A DNA stretch of 34,014 nt from Deltaproteobacteria bacterium (GTDB lineage Bacteria > Desulfobacterota > Desulfomonilia > UBA1062): assembly GCA_022703355.1 (NCBI GenBank), contig JAKLDU010000012.1, positions 1 through 34,014 on the forward strand, in the 5' to 3' direction. Shown here in pieces: positions 1-13,425 of the stretch. The number at the start of each line of letters is the position of its first letter. Position 1 is the first letter of the stretch. The notes under the pieces were generated by a model. That model saw only the letters and a list, made by a program, of their open reading frames with translations, had not been told where the DNA came from and did not search any database. The translations under genes were made by a program, and so were the position numbers.

Positions 1-1
1 G

Positions 2-544
2 CTCGTCATGGCCCGCCATCGGGCTGGCGACATGAGCTGCACCATCATCCGCCCCGCCAACGTGACCGGGCCGGGGAGCGTCTGGGTGCGCGACATCGTG
101 GAGAAGATGCTGGCCATGCCCGTTCCCCTCATCGACGGGGGAAGGCATTCGGCGAGCCTCGTCCACGTCGACAGCCTCGTGGACGGGATCATCCGCGCGG
201 CCCTGTCCGACGGCGCCCGGGGCAGGACCTACCACCTCCGGGACGACTGGGACGTGACCTGGAAGCGCTACATGACCGACCTCGGGTCATTCATAGGAAA
301 GAGGCCCGTGGGCAGCCTTCCCTACCGCCCCGCACGGATGCTCGGGGCCTTCTTCGACCTCGTCTGCACCCCGCTGGGCGTGCGGCCGCCCATCTCCCGC
401 ATGTCCATGGACATCCTGGGAAGGGACAACGACGTGGACACCACGCTGGCGAGGACGGAACTCGGCTGGAAGACGACGGTCCCCTACCCCGAGGCCATGG
501 AGGCCATCGGGGCCTGGGTGAGGCGCACCTATGGCAGGGCATGA
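2..544 (+). CDS. NAD-dependent epimerase/dehydratase (extended SDR), C-terminal part
   Basis: The frame is open through the left edge of the window, so this is only the C-terminal ~180 residues of a longer protein; the first visible ATG (base 8) is probably internal. The segment RPANVTGPGS, followed by a block ending in LVHVDSLVDGIIRAAL, matches the substrate-binding half of extended short-chain dehydrogenases (NAD-dependent epimerase / 3-beta-HSD type). The Rossmann GxxGxxG and catalytic YxxxK lie outside the window and cannot be checked. It precedes an SCP2-like gene by about 80 bp on the same strand. The substrate could be a nucleotide sugar, or a sterol-like or acyl-derived keto/hydroxy compound; the visible part does not decide this. 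Confidence 0.8.
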   Translation, partial: LVMARHRAGDMSCTIIRPANVTGPGSVWVRDIVEKMLAMPVPLIDGGRHSASLVHVDSLVDGIIRAALSDGARGRTYHLRDDWDVTWKRYMTDLGSFIGKRPVGSLPYRPARMLGAFFDLVCTPLGVRPPISRMSMDILGRDNDVDTTLARTELGWKTTVPYPEAMEAIGAWVRRTYGRA

Positions 545-625
545 GCCGGGGATGAGGGCGCCCGGACGGCATCCCGCCTTTCCGTGCAAGAAGAACCGGG
601 GAATTTCGACTACGAGGGGGTACGT

Positions 626-982
626 ATGAGGTTGTCGCTGCTTCTCTTCATCCTGTCCTTGAAGCTCAGGGACGCTGCGCTGAGGAACCGGGCATTCAAG
701 AACTACATCGGCACCGTCAGGCTGAACATCCTCATCAGGACCAGGGACGGCAAGTCGGGCCGGCTCTTCGTCTTCGACAAGGGGTCCGTCTCGTCCGTGA
801 AGGGTGCGAACCACGCCTGCGACGCCGCGCTCGTCTGGTCCGATTCGGGCACCGCATTCACGGTCATGCTCAAGGGCACCGACGAGGCCTCGTTCCAGGC
901 TGCCGCCGCGGGCAAGCTCACGGTGGAGGGCATGTCGTACTACATCCAGTGGTTCAACGACGCGGTGAAGCTCGTCATGTAG
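626..982 (+). CDS. Small SCP2-like (sterol carrier protein type) lipid-binding protein
   Basis: A 118-residue protein. I chose ATG 626 because GAGGGGG (614-620) lies 5 nt upstream; an in-frame ATG-like start at 584 has no such site. After a hydrophobic N-terminus (residues 1-11), the second half has the SCP2 pattern: a charged acidic strand (DAALVWSDSG), a hydrophobic strand, KGTDEASF, then AAGKLTVEGMSYYIQWFNDAV. In the SCP2 fold this Gkl-x-veG segment leads into the last helix. SCP2 domains bind acyl-CoAs, fatty acids or sterols in a hydrophobic tunnel. It sits between an SDR and a thiamine-diphosphate enzyme, so it may present a lipophilic substrate to them. The family call rests on pattern similarity only. 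Confidence 0.6.
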   Translation: MRLSLLLFILSLKLRDAALRNRAFKNYIGTVRLNILIRTRDGKSGRLFVFDKGSVSSVKGANHACDAALVWSDSGTAFTVMLKGTDEASFQAAAAGKLTVEGMSYYIQWFNDAVKLVM

Positions 983-1053
983 GGCTCCCGTTCCGCGGGG
1001 GCATCACCGGCCGCGGGGATGAGCGGGAGAAACAAGAAACGAGGGGGACGCAT

Positions 1054-2724
1054 ATGACTCAGATTCTCGGAGGCCACCTGGTCGGGAAATACCTCAAGGA
1101 GATCGAGAAGGTCGACACGGTTTTCTGCATATCCGGAGGCCACATCGAGTCCATCCTGGACAGCTTCACCGAGTACGAAATCCGCACCGTCGACGTGCGC
1201 CACGAGCAGGCTGCGGCCATGATGGCCCACGCCTGGTCGGTCTACGCGGGGACGCCCGGGGTCTGCCTCGTCACGGCGGGCCCGGGGTTCACCAACGCCG
1301 TCACCGGCATCGCCAACGCCTACCTGGACAACGCGCCGCTCGTGGTGCTGAGCGGCAAGCACCCCCTGCGGGACGACCTGAAGGGGGCGCTCCAGGAGAT
1401 GAACCAGATCGACGTGATCAAGTCCATCACCAAGTGGGCGGCCACCTGCTATGAAACGAAGCGCATCCCCGAATACCTGAGCATGGCCTTCCGCCACGCG
1501 GTGAGCGGGAGGCCCGGCCCGGTCTTTCTGGAGCTTCCCCCCGACATCCTGAACGTGCGCGTGCCCCTTGCCCAGGTGCCCATGTCGGCACGGCCGACGC
1601 GGAAGTTCACCGTCCACCCCGACGACTGGGACCTCAGGCAGGCTGCGGACATCATCAACAATGCCAGGAGGCCCCTGTTCATCGGCGGCTCAGGCGTTGG
1701 CCTGAGCCGCTGCAGCGCCGCGCTGGGGCAGTTCATCGACCGCACGGGCATCCCCTTCATCCTCACGAACTGCGGCAGGGGAGAACTTCCCGACAGCCAC
1801 CCCCTTTCCCTCTGGGATGTCGGGAACGTGGGCATCCAGCTGGGCATGATGCAAGCCGACGTGGTCATCGCCGCGGGCCTGCGCTTCAACTGGCTCCTCC
1901 AGTCCGGAGCGATCATCCCCCCTGCCACGAAGGTCGTGCGCATCGACATCGACCCCCACGAGATCGACCGCAACCGCACCGCCGACGCCGGACTGGTGGG
2001 TGACGCCAGCTCCGTGCTGGGCCAGCTCGTCCCCCTTCTCAAGCGGGGAGAGCACAGCGCCTGGACCAGGGACCTGCGCACCGCGAGCAGGGCTTTCCTC
2101 ACCTCGGAGCTGGAGCTCAGGGAAAAGCCCTCGAACCCCATCCACCCCATCCGCCTGGTGGCGCAGATCCAGAAGTTCGTGGGCGAAGATGCGATCTACG
2201 TCATCGACGGCGGAGACACCTGCTACTTCGGCCTCACGGGCTTCTCCTCCCGGGAGAAGGCGGGGGTCATGGCCACGGCGGCCGGCCTCCTCGGCTGCCT
2301 GGGCACGGGCATCCCCTTCGCCATGGCCGCGAAGCTCGCCCGGCCGGACAAGAAGGTGCTCCTGCTGAACGGGGACGGCTCCTTCGGGTTCAACTCCATG
2401 GAGTTCGACACCATGGTCCGCAGGAACATCCCGGTGGTGTGCGTGGTGAACAACGACCAGGCCTGGGGCATGATCAAGCACAGCCAGGAGCTTTCGATAG
2501 GCGCCGAGAGGCTGCAGTGCTGCGAGCTGGGCGTCAGGCCCTACGAGAAGATGGTGGAGGGACTGGGCGGCTACGGCGAGCTCGTGACGAGGGACGAGGA
2601 GATCGTCCCGGCCCTGAAGCGCGCCTTCGACTCGGGCAAACCCGCCTGCATCAACGTCATCACGGACCCCACGGTGACGAGCCCGGCGACGCCGCTCTTC
2701 TACCAGTCGCTCAAGATGGACTGA
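1054..2724 (+). CDS. Thiamine-diphosphate-dependent enzyme (acetolactate synthase / 2-hydroxyacyl-CoA lyase-like)
   Basis: A 556-residue protein with the three-domain ThDP decarboxylase/carboligase layout. ATG 1054 is preceded by GAGGGGG (1041-1047); an upstream in-frame start at 949 overlaps the previous gene and is rejected. The PYR domain has RHEQ with the cofactor-activating Glu51, followed by GPGFTNAVTGIANAY. LQEMNQID (113-120) corresponds to the FQE/FQEM loop of acetolactate synthases and oxalyl-/2-hydroxyacyl-CoA enzymes, and SGRPGPVFLELPPDI is the usual end of the domain. The central domain spans about 190-340. The PP domain carries the ThDP/Mg motif from GDG (440-442) to NN (466-467), 28 residues. 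No regulatory small subunit (ilvN) lies nearby and there is no other Ilv gene, so branched-chain synthesis is less likely than a specialised carboligase or lyase. It is 4 bp from the next gene and thus co-transcribed. Confidence 0.85.
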   Translation: MTQILGGHLVGKYLKEIEKVDTVFCISGGHIESILDSFTEYEIRTVDVRHEQAAAMMAHAWSVYAGTPGVCLVTAGPGFTNAVTGIANAYLDNAPLVVLSGKHPLRDDLKGALQEMNQIDVIKSITKWAATCYETKRIPEYLSMAFRHAVSGRPGPVFLELPPDILNVRVPLAQVPMSARPTRKFTVHPDDWDLRQAADIINNARRPLFIGGSGVGLSRCSAALGQFIDRTGIPFILTNCGRGELPDSHPLSLWDVGNVGIQLGMMQADVVIAAGLRFNWLLQSGAIIPPATKVVRIDIDPHEIDRNRTADAGLVGDASSVLGQLVPLLKRGEHSAWTRDLRTASRAFLTSELELREKPSNPIHPIRLVAQIQKFVGEDAIYVIDGGDTCYFGLTGFSSREKAGVMATAAGLLGCLGTGIPFAMAAKLARPDKKVLLLNGDGSFGFNSMEFDTMVRRNIPVVCVVNNDQAWGMIKHSQELSIGAERLQCCELGVRPYEKMVEGLGGYGELVTRDEEIVPALKRAFDSGKPACINVITDPTVTSPATPLFYQSLKMD

Positions 2725-2728
2725 TCCC

Positions 2729-3940
2729 ATGAAGGCCCTGACGTACAATGTCACGGTGCCGGGGTATCTCGGGCTGCAGGTCCTCGGCCGGCTGAACAGA
2801 AAGTATTACTACGAGGGCCCCCTGTCCACGGTGAGGCTCGTGGACGTCCCGGAGCCCGTGCTGCCGGGCCCGGACTGGGTGAAGATCAAGGTCAGGCTCT
2901 GCGGTTTCTGCGGGAGCGACCTGAGCCTCATCTTCGTCAAGGGATCGGCCATGGCGAGCCCCTTCGGCTCTTTTCCCTGCATCTTCGGCCACGAGACCGT
3001 GGGCGAGGTGGTGCAGGCCGGGAGCTCCGTGCGAAACGCCGCCTTCGGCGACCGGGTGACTCTCAACCCCGGCCTGACCTGCGAGCCCCGGGGGATCTCA
3101 CCCCGATGCCCCTCCTGCGAGGCGGGCAGGACCGGGAGCTGCGAGCGCTACGCCGACGGCCCCTTTGCACCGGGCATGTTCGCCGGCCTCTGCAAAGATG
3201 TCGGGGGCGGGTTCGCCCAGTACATGGTGGCACACACCTCCCAGGTCCACCGGGTGCCCGACGGGGTGAGCGACGAAGCCGCCGTCCTCACCGAGCCGCT
3301 GGCCGTGGCCGTGCAGGCGGTGATGGACAACAGGCCCGCCGAAGGGGACAAGGTCCTGATCATCGGCGGCGGGGTGATCGGCGCCATGATCGTGAAGGCC
3401 ATCCGGGGGCTCGGCATCGGGTGCAGCATCACCGTAGCGGAGCCGTCGCCCTTCAGCGCAGCGTATGTAAAGGGGTCGGGGGCTGACTGTGTGGTGGACG
3501 GGGACCTCATCGAGGCCGCGGAGAAGATCGCCGGGGCAAGGGTTTACAAGCCCATGATGGGCGAACGCATCGTGCAGGGCGGGTTTCACCGGGTGTTCGA
3601 CACGGTGGGCCATTCCCAGACTTTCCAGAAAGCCCTCATCGTCACGGCGGCGGGCGGCACGGTGAGCCTGGTGGGGATCGCCAGAAGGCTCGCCTTCGAC
3701 CCCACGCCCGTCTGGCTCAAGCTCCTGACGGTCAAGGGCTGCTACGGCTACAGCTTCAACGACACGAAAGACGGCCGCAGGCACGCCTTCGAGACCGCTC
3801 TTTGCCTCATGAACGAAAGGCGGGTCCACGTGCAGGACATGCTCACCCACACCTTCCCCATCGAGGAGTACCGGGAGCTCATCCGGGTGAACGTGAGCAA
3901 GGGCCGGCACCGGGCGATCAAGACGGCCATCAGGTTCTAG
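2729..3940 (+). CDS. Zinc-dependent medium-chain dehydrogenase (alcohol/polyol type)
   Basis: A 403-residue MDR-family oxidoreductase. The catalytic-zinc ligands are visible as Cys61 in CGFCGSD and His88-Glu89 in FGHET. A structural-zinc lobe is present as C118-x8-C127-x2-C130-x7-C138; the first spacing is longer than the usual C-x2-C. TEPLAVAVQAV (188-198) is typical of this family, and the NAD(P) Rossmann fold begins VLIIGGGVIGAM with GGGVIG at 213-218. The N-terminus carries about 25 extra residues (MKALTYNVTVPGYLG...) before the usual VRLVDVPEP strand. The ATG lies 4 bp after the thiamine-diphosphate enzyme stop, so the two are translated from one message. A two-step route is plausible in which the lyase makes or consumes an aldehyde or ketol and this enzyme oxidises or reduces it. 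Substrate unknown. Confidence 0.88.
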   Translation: MKALTYNVTVPGYLGLQVLGRLNRKYYYEGPLSTVRLVDVPEPVLPGPDWVKIKVRLCGFCGSDLSLIFVKGSAMASPFGSFPCIFGHETVGEVVQAGSSVRNAAFGDRVTLNPGLTCEPRGISPRCPSCEAGRTGSCERYADGPFAPGMFAGLCKDVGGGFAQYMVAHTSQVHRVPDGVSDEAAVLTEPLAVAVQAVMDNRPAEGDKVLIIGGGVIGAMIVKAIRGLGIGCSITVAEPSPFSAAYVKGSGADCVVDGDLIEAAEKIAGARVYKPMMGERIVQGGFHRVFDTVGHSQTFQKALIVTAAGGTVSLVGIARRLAFDPTPVWLKLLTVKGCYGYSFNDTKDGRRHAFETALCLMNERRVHVQDMLTHTFPIEEYRELIRVNVSKGRHRAIKTAIRF

Positions 3941-4034
3941 GGGCTGACGGAAGCGGGGAGATGCCGCCCGATAAAGGCAGCCCGCCCATCGGCGTGAGCA
4001 GGGCCGTTGGCGTCTGGTTGAAGGGAAAGGCGCT

Positions 4035-4062
4035 GCCCGAAGGGGGACTTTCCTCCCCGGGC
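4035..4062 (-). terminator. GC-rich stem-loop just after the MauE/DoxX-like gene
   Basis: Immediately downstream of the stop codon on the minus strand, GCCCG (4062-4058) can pair with CGGGC (4039-4035), with additional G/C pairing possible inside. There is no T-tract, so it is at best a weak or Rho-assisted terminator or an mRNA 3' end stabiliser. Confidence 0.25.
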
Positions 4063-4063
4063 C

Positions 4064-4528
4064 TCACGAAACGCCCGGACCGTTGCCCACGGCAAACGGG
4101 CTCCGGCCGGAAAAGACCCACACGAAACACGCCATGCAGCAGAGGACGGCGTCCCGCAGAACGTACAGCCAGGTGACCGTGGCTTCGGAGGTTCCGAAGC
4201 AGCCGCACGAGAGGTCGATCCCCCTCCAGAGGTCGAACCCCAGGGCGACTGCAAAGATCAGCAGGAGACCGGCCGTGAGGAGGGAGCCGCCCGGGAGAAA
4301 GAACCCCAGCACCAGGCTCGCCCCTGCCAGGACTTCAACCCAGGGCAGGATGATGGCGGCCGCGTTCACCAGCGCGAGCGGAAGGATGCGGTAGTTGGCG
4401 ACAGCCTGGGCAAAAGCGGCGGGATCGGCTATCTTCACGATGCCCGCATACAGGAAGATGGCCCCGAGCACGAACCTGAAGCTCAAGACCAGGAGCCCCC
4501 AAAGGCTGAAACCGGGCGGGCGTTCCAT
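4064..4528 (-). CDS. MauE/DoxX-family membrane protein with CGCFG motif
   Basis: A 154-residue polytopic membrane protein. Four hydrophobic stretches are visible at about 12-32, 50-76, 82-100 and 118-139, as in the MauE/DoxX families. The motif SCGCFG (107-112) between the third and fourth helix is the characteristic MauE signature. MauE-type proteins are linked to disulfide or thiol handling during maturation of exported proteins. ATG 4528 overlaps the stop of the rhodanese gene by one base (TGATG), implying translational coupling. A longer reading with about 43 extra N-terminal residues exists but those residues overlap the rhodanese gene and look like out-of-frame sequence. The pairing suggests sulfur or thiol redox work at the cytoplasmic membrane. 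The substrate is unknown. Confidence 0.75.
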   Translation of the reverse strand: MERPPGFSLWGLLVLSFRFVLGAIFLYAGIVKIADPAAFAQAVANYRILPLALVNAAAIILPWVEVLAGASLVLGFFLPGGSLLTAGLLLIFAVALGFDLWRGIDLSCGCFGTSEATVTWLYVLRDAVLCCMACFVWVFSGRSPFAVGNGPGVS

Positions 4529-5049
4529 CAACCCCCCCCCTTTTCTTCGTACGGGAGGCCCGCCTCGTACCAGCCTGCCCAACCCTCGGGCATGACCTTG
4601 AGCCCCGTAAGCCCCCGCTTCGAGAGCAGGGAAGCGAGCTGGGCGCTCTTGGGGCACGCGGGGTCGCTGCAGTAGATCACCGCCGTCCTGCCTGCGGGGA
4701 TCCTCACCCTATCCGCCAGCTCCCCGGTCTGCTCCACCGGCAGGCTCAGGGCGCCTGGCAGGTGCCCGGCTTCGTATTCCCCGGCGGATCGCGCATCGAT
4801 GAACTGCACGAGGCCCTTCCGGTACTCCCTCCACGCATCGGCCGCGCTCACGGAGGGGACCGCCCCTTCCGCCCCGGGGGCGGGAACCTTGCTCGACCAG
4901 GGGAGCCCCTCGTGGCGGACGGTGTTGAAGACCGCCCCGGCGAGAGCCCCCACGACCACCAGCAGAGCGGCCTGCAGCAGGGATCTCAGGACCTTGTCTT
5001 TGATTGCGTCTCCGACGGCCATAGGGCACATCATCCTTATCGTTGTCAT
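4528..5049 (-). CDS. Membrane-anchored rhodanese-domain protein
   Basis: A 173-residue protein with a single membrane segment at about 23-41 and a rhodanese domain from about 66 to 168. FIDARSAGEYEAGHLPGA (83-100) is the standard rhodanese D-x-R-x-x-x-E-[FY]-x-x-G-H-I-P-G block. The active-site loop is YCSDPACPKS (126-135), with candidate sulfur-carrying Cys127 and a second Cys132. EGWAGWYEAGLP (155-166) is the typical C-terminal motif. The domain probably faces the periplasm, but topology is inferred. The start could be ATG 5049 (given) or ATG 5022 (MAVGDAI); the latter has AAGGA about 9-10 nt upstream and is equally plausible. It is coupled to the MauE/DoxX-like gene, and such pairs probably cooperate in persulfide or thiol transfer. 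Confidence 0.85.
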   Translation of the reverse strand: MTTIRMMCPMAVGDAIKDKVLRSLLQAALLVVVGALAGAVFNTVRHEGLPWSSKVPAPGAEGAVPSVSAADAWREYRKGLVQFIDARSAGEYEAGHLPGALSLPVEQTGELADRVRIPAGRTAVIYCSDPACPKSAQLASLLSKRGLTGLKVMPEGWAGWYEAGLPYEEKGGG

Positions 5050-5176
5050 TACACGGGAATGGCCCCCGAGGCAACCGTGGAGGACAGGCGGGCCTTAAGG
5101 GCGGACGCTCGGGGGCGAGAGTGGCGTTGGAGATCCCCCACGAGTTCTGCCTGCTGTTCGGGCGGACGCACGGGGG

Positions 5177-5944
5177 CTAGAGGAGTATCCCGAAGTACCA
5201 GTCGATGATGCGCGCGCCCCAGAGCACGTAGACGAGTGCCCCGAGGGCCAGGAAAGGCCCGAAGGGGATGGCGGCCTGCATGTTCTTTCTGTTCGCGAAG
5301 GCCCAGGGTATGCCCACCAGGGTTCCCGTCAGCGAGCCCATGAAGATGGTGAAGAGCACGCCCTGCCAGCCCGTGAACACCCCGATCATGGCCAGGAGCT
5401 TCACGTCGCCGCCGCCCATGCCCTGCTTGCCCGTGAGGAAATAGTACCCGTAGATAATGGCGATGAGCAGGCCTCCGCCCGCGGCCAGGCCGATGAGGGC
5501 GTCGGCGTAGGAAACCGGGAGCCACCACACCAGCACGAAGCCCGCGGCGATGCCCCCCAGGGACAGGCTGTCAGGAATGATCTGGAAGTCGATGTCGATG
5601 AAGGTGACGACCAGGAGGTTGCATGCCCAGGCATAGTAGATGAGCGCCGCCGGTGTGAGGCCGAACGCGGAGAACATGGTCAGCGCGAGCAGCCCGCTCA
5701 GGAGCTCGACCACGGGATACCTCAAGGAAATCCTCTGGCCGCACCCCCTGCACCTGCCCAGGAGGAGGAGATAGCTCAGGACGGGGATATTGTCCCACGG
5801 CTTGATCTTCGTGCCGCACCCGGGGCATTTCGAGGGGGGAAACACGATGGACTCCCCCCGGGGTATCCGGTGGATGCAGACGTTCAGGAAGCTCCCGATG
5901 AAGAGGCCGAAGATCGCGGCCAGGAGGGGAAGATACGCCCTCAC
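5177..5944 (-). CDS. pilD: Type IV prepilin peptidase / N-methyltransferase (A24 family)
   Basis: A 255-residue inner-membrane aspartyl protease that cleaves and N-methylates prepilins or pseudopilins. The N-terminus matches the family (LFIGSFLNVCIHRIPRGES). Both zinc-type cysteine pairs of the methyltransferase domain are present: C40-x2-C43 and C65-x2-C68. The catalytic aspartates lie in FIDIDFQIIPD (115-125) and in GMGGGD, ending at Asp180. At least six hydrophobic helices follow. I chose GTG 5944: it overlaps the stop of the upstream gene as GTGA, and it places the first helix at the N-terminus. A longer in-frame reading only adds sequence that is out of frame inside the neighbouring gene. 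No pilin or secretion gene is in the window, so its clients are encoded elsewhere. It could equally be called gspO. Confidence 0.92.
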   Translation of the reverse strand: MRAYLPLLAAIFGLFIGSFLNVCIHRIPRGESIVFPPSKCPGCGTKIKPWDNIPVLSYLLLLGRCRGCGQRISLRYPVVELLSGLLALTMFSAFGLTPAALIYYAWACNLLVVTFIDIDFQIIPDSLSLGGIAAGFVLVWWLPVSYADALIGLAAGGGLLIAIIYGYYFLTGKQGMGGGDVKLLAMIGVFTGWQGVLFTIFMGSLTGTLVGIPWAFANRKNMQAAIPFGPFLALGALVYVLWGARIIDWYFGILL

Positions 5945-6375
5945 CCGCTGAGGTCTCCCCTCTTGAAGCGCACCACCTCCGCGTTGAGGGTGGATGCCAC
6001 CTCGTTCATGATCCCCCTGAGCGGGTCGCCATCCGAGAGGAACGAGCCCGCGTCGAGCATCTCCGTTCGCAGCTGCCCGAGATCCTCCACCAGGGGGGCG
6101 ATGTCCTTGAGGCTCACCCCGGGATCGAGAAGGCGCTTCGCATAGGCTTCCAGGGTCCCCACCGCCTGTTCGCTCAGGCTCAGGCACCGCATCGTCTGCG
6201 GGCTCACGGGGTCGGCCCGGTACACATGCCCGACGGCCTTCGCTCCCGACACCCCGTCACTCTGGACCCCCTTGAGGATGTCCTCGAAGAGGCCCGTGCC
6301 CGCCGTGGATGAGCTTTTGCCGGCGGCTGCCTTTCCCGCCACTGCACCGATGATCAGATTCGGGTCTATCTTCAT
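5941..6375 (-). CDS. Uncharacterised 144-residue protein coupled to prepilin peptidase
   Basis: I do not recognise this family. ATG 6375 is chosen because GGAGGAGGG lies 4 nt upstream; an in-frame start at 6435 has no comparable site. The protein begins MKIDPNLIIGAVAG, is Ala/Gly/Ser-rich and probably flexible up to about residue 50, and then looks largely helical (AVGTLEAYAKRLLDPG, then IAPLVEDLGQLRTEMLD). No membrane segment, cysteine or catalytic motif is visible. The C-terminal half is soluble and amphipathic (IMNEVASTLNAEVVRFKRGDL), as in small secretion, flagellar or chaperone-like proteins, but that is only a resemblance in style. The stop overlaps the prepilin peptidase start (GTGA), so the two are translated together. 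Confidence 0.7.
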   Translation of the reverse strand: MKIDPNLIIGAVAGKAAAGKSSSTAGTGLFEDILKGVQSDGVSGAKAVGHVYRADPVSPQTMRCLSLSEQAVGTLEAYAKRLLDPGVSLKDIAPLVEDLGQLRTEMLDAGSFLSDGDPLRGIMNEVASTLNAEVVRFKRGDLSG

Positions 6376-6495
6376 GAATCCCTCCTCCGTGATAGCAAGC
6401 AAGGATGATGCCATTGCATGAAACCCCACCGGCATCGGGCCCTCTCCCCGTGAGCCCGGAATTTTCTTCCGGCGGTCGGGGAAAAATCCTCCGGA

Positions 6496-7427
6496 CTACC
6501 TGCCCGGCAGGAGCTTCTCGATGCTCGCGGCCCGCCTCGTCATGAGGCTGTCGAGATCGACGGCCATGAGATCCTCGAGATACGTGCGGATCACGCGACC
6601 CGTTTCGGCTATCACGCCAGCGGCGTCGTTGTGCGCGCCCCCGGTGGGCTCCCTCACGAGAAAATCGACGATGCCTCCCTGGTAGAGGTCACGGCCCGTG
6701 CCTTTGAGGGTGTCCGCGGCCTCCTCCTTGTTCGAGTCGTCGCCGTAGATGATGGATGAGTATCCCTCGGGGCTGATGGCGCTGTAGAAGGCGTTCTCGA
6801 GCATGACGATGCGGTCCCCGAACCCCAGGGCAAGCGCCCCCCCCGAACCCGCCTCGCCGATGATGACCGCCACCACCGGGGTGCGGATGGCCGCCAGGGT
6901 GGAGATGCACCGGGCGATGGAGAACGCCTGGCCCCGGTACTCGGTCTCGGGCACGGGGTAGGCCCCGGGCGTGTCCACAAAGGTGACGAGCGGCCGGCCG
7001 AATTTCTCCGCGAGCCTCATGAGCCGGACCGCCTTGTGGTGCCCCGACGGGCTCGCCATGCCGTAATGGCACCTGGGGTAGTCCTTCTGGGCGCTCGAGT
7101 GCTTGCGGTGGCCAATCACCACCACCGGGAGGTCTCCCAGGAAGGCCAGCCCGCCCTTCACCGCCGGGTCGTCTTCGGAGAGCCTGTCTCCGTGGAGTTC
7201 CGTGAACCCGGTGAAGATCCCGCTCAGGTAATCGTCAAAAACCGGACGGTCCGAATGACGCGCCAGCTCGAGGGAGCTCCACCGGGAGATGCCCGCATAG
7301 ATTTCCTCCCGGAAGATGTCCACCTTGCGGGAAAGCTCGGAGGCGTCCACGCCCTCGAGGCGGGAGATGCTCTCCTGCAGCTCCTTCAAGGCGCTGTCGA
7401 TCTCGTCGAACTTGTCCCTGGTCTTCT

Positions 7428-7431
<4 letters not shown>
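6496..7431 (-). CDS. accA: Acetyl-CoA carboxylase carboxyltransferase subunit alpha
   Basis: A 311-residue protein, close to the usual ~315. It is the alpha half of the carboxyltransferase that moves CO2 from carboxybiotin to acetyl-CoA, giving malonyl-CoA for fatty acid synthesis. It shows the helical N-terminus (IDSALKELQESISRLEG), the PRCHYGMASPSGHHKAVRLM region, the crotonase-fold segments FVDTPGAYPV and IGEAGSGGALALGFGDRIVM (oxyanion glycines), and AISPEGYSSIIYGD. ATG 7431 overlaps the dnaE stop (ATGA) and is preceded by GGAG within the dnaE coding end, so it is coupled to dnaE. dnaE-accA adjacency is common in bacteria. The partner accD is not in the window. Confidence 0.97.
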
Positions 7432-10868
<3,437 letters not shown>

Positions 10869-10877
10869 GGGGACCGC

Positions 10878-13221
<2,344 letters not shown>

Positions 13222-13261
13222 ATGAGCGGGGTGTTCCGACCTGTCCCTTCGTGAGCCAATG

Positions 13262-13288
13262 ATTATACGACCCCATGATGACGCGCAA
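13262..13288 (-). promoter_or_regulatory. Sigma-70-type promoter upstream of sppA
   Basis: On the minus strand a perfect -10 TATAAT (13267-13262) follows TTGCGC (13288-13283) with a 15-bp spacer; shifting the -35 by one base gives CTTGCG and 16 bp. It would give a ~35-nt leader for sppA. The -35 is weak (3 of 6), so the call rests on the -10 and the position between the rpsA terminator and sppA. Confidence 0.5.
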
Positions 13289-13321
13289 GTTAAAAATCGC
13301 CGTCATCGCCGCACGTTCCCG

Positions 13322-13360
13322 GAAAACAAGAGCGCCCTGATCCGTCGAGGATCAGGGCGC
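13322..13360 (-). terminator. Intrinsic terminator of rpsA
   Basis: A perfect 10-bp inverted repeat (GCGCCCTGAT at 13332-13341 and ATCAGGGCGC at 13351-13360) with a 9-nt loop. On the minus strand it is followed by TCTTGTTTT (13331-13323), giving a classical Rho-independent terminator about 65 nt after the rpsA stop. Confidence 0.85.
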
Positions 13361-13425
13361 CCATTGACTTCATGCCTGGTGAACCGCCCCCATGCCCTGG
13401 TTCCGGTATGGCAACCGCACGGGCA

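Noticed and set aside
949-1053. Longer N-terminus for the thiamine-diphosphate enzyme
   Set aside because: The extra 35 residues overlap the SCP2-like gene and lack a ribosome site, while ATG 1054 has GAGGGGG in place.
3941-4063. Possible riboswitch or structured RNA after the zinc dehydrogenase
   Set aside because: Several GC hairpins can be drawn, but no known riboswitch core (cobalamin, SAM, cyclic di-GMP, TPP) was recognised, and the next genes on both sides point away from such a role.
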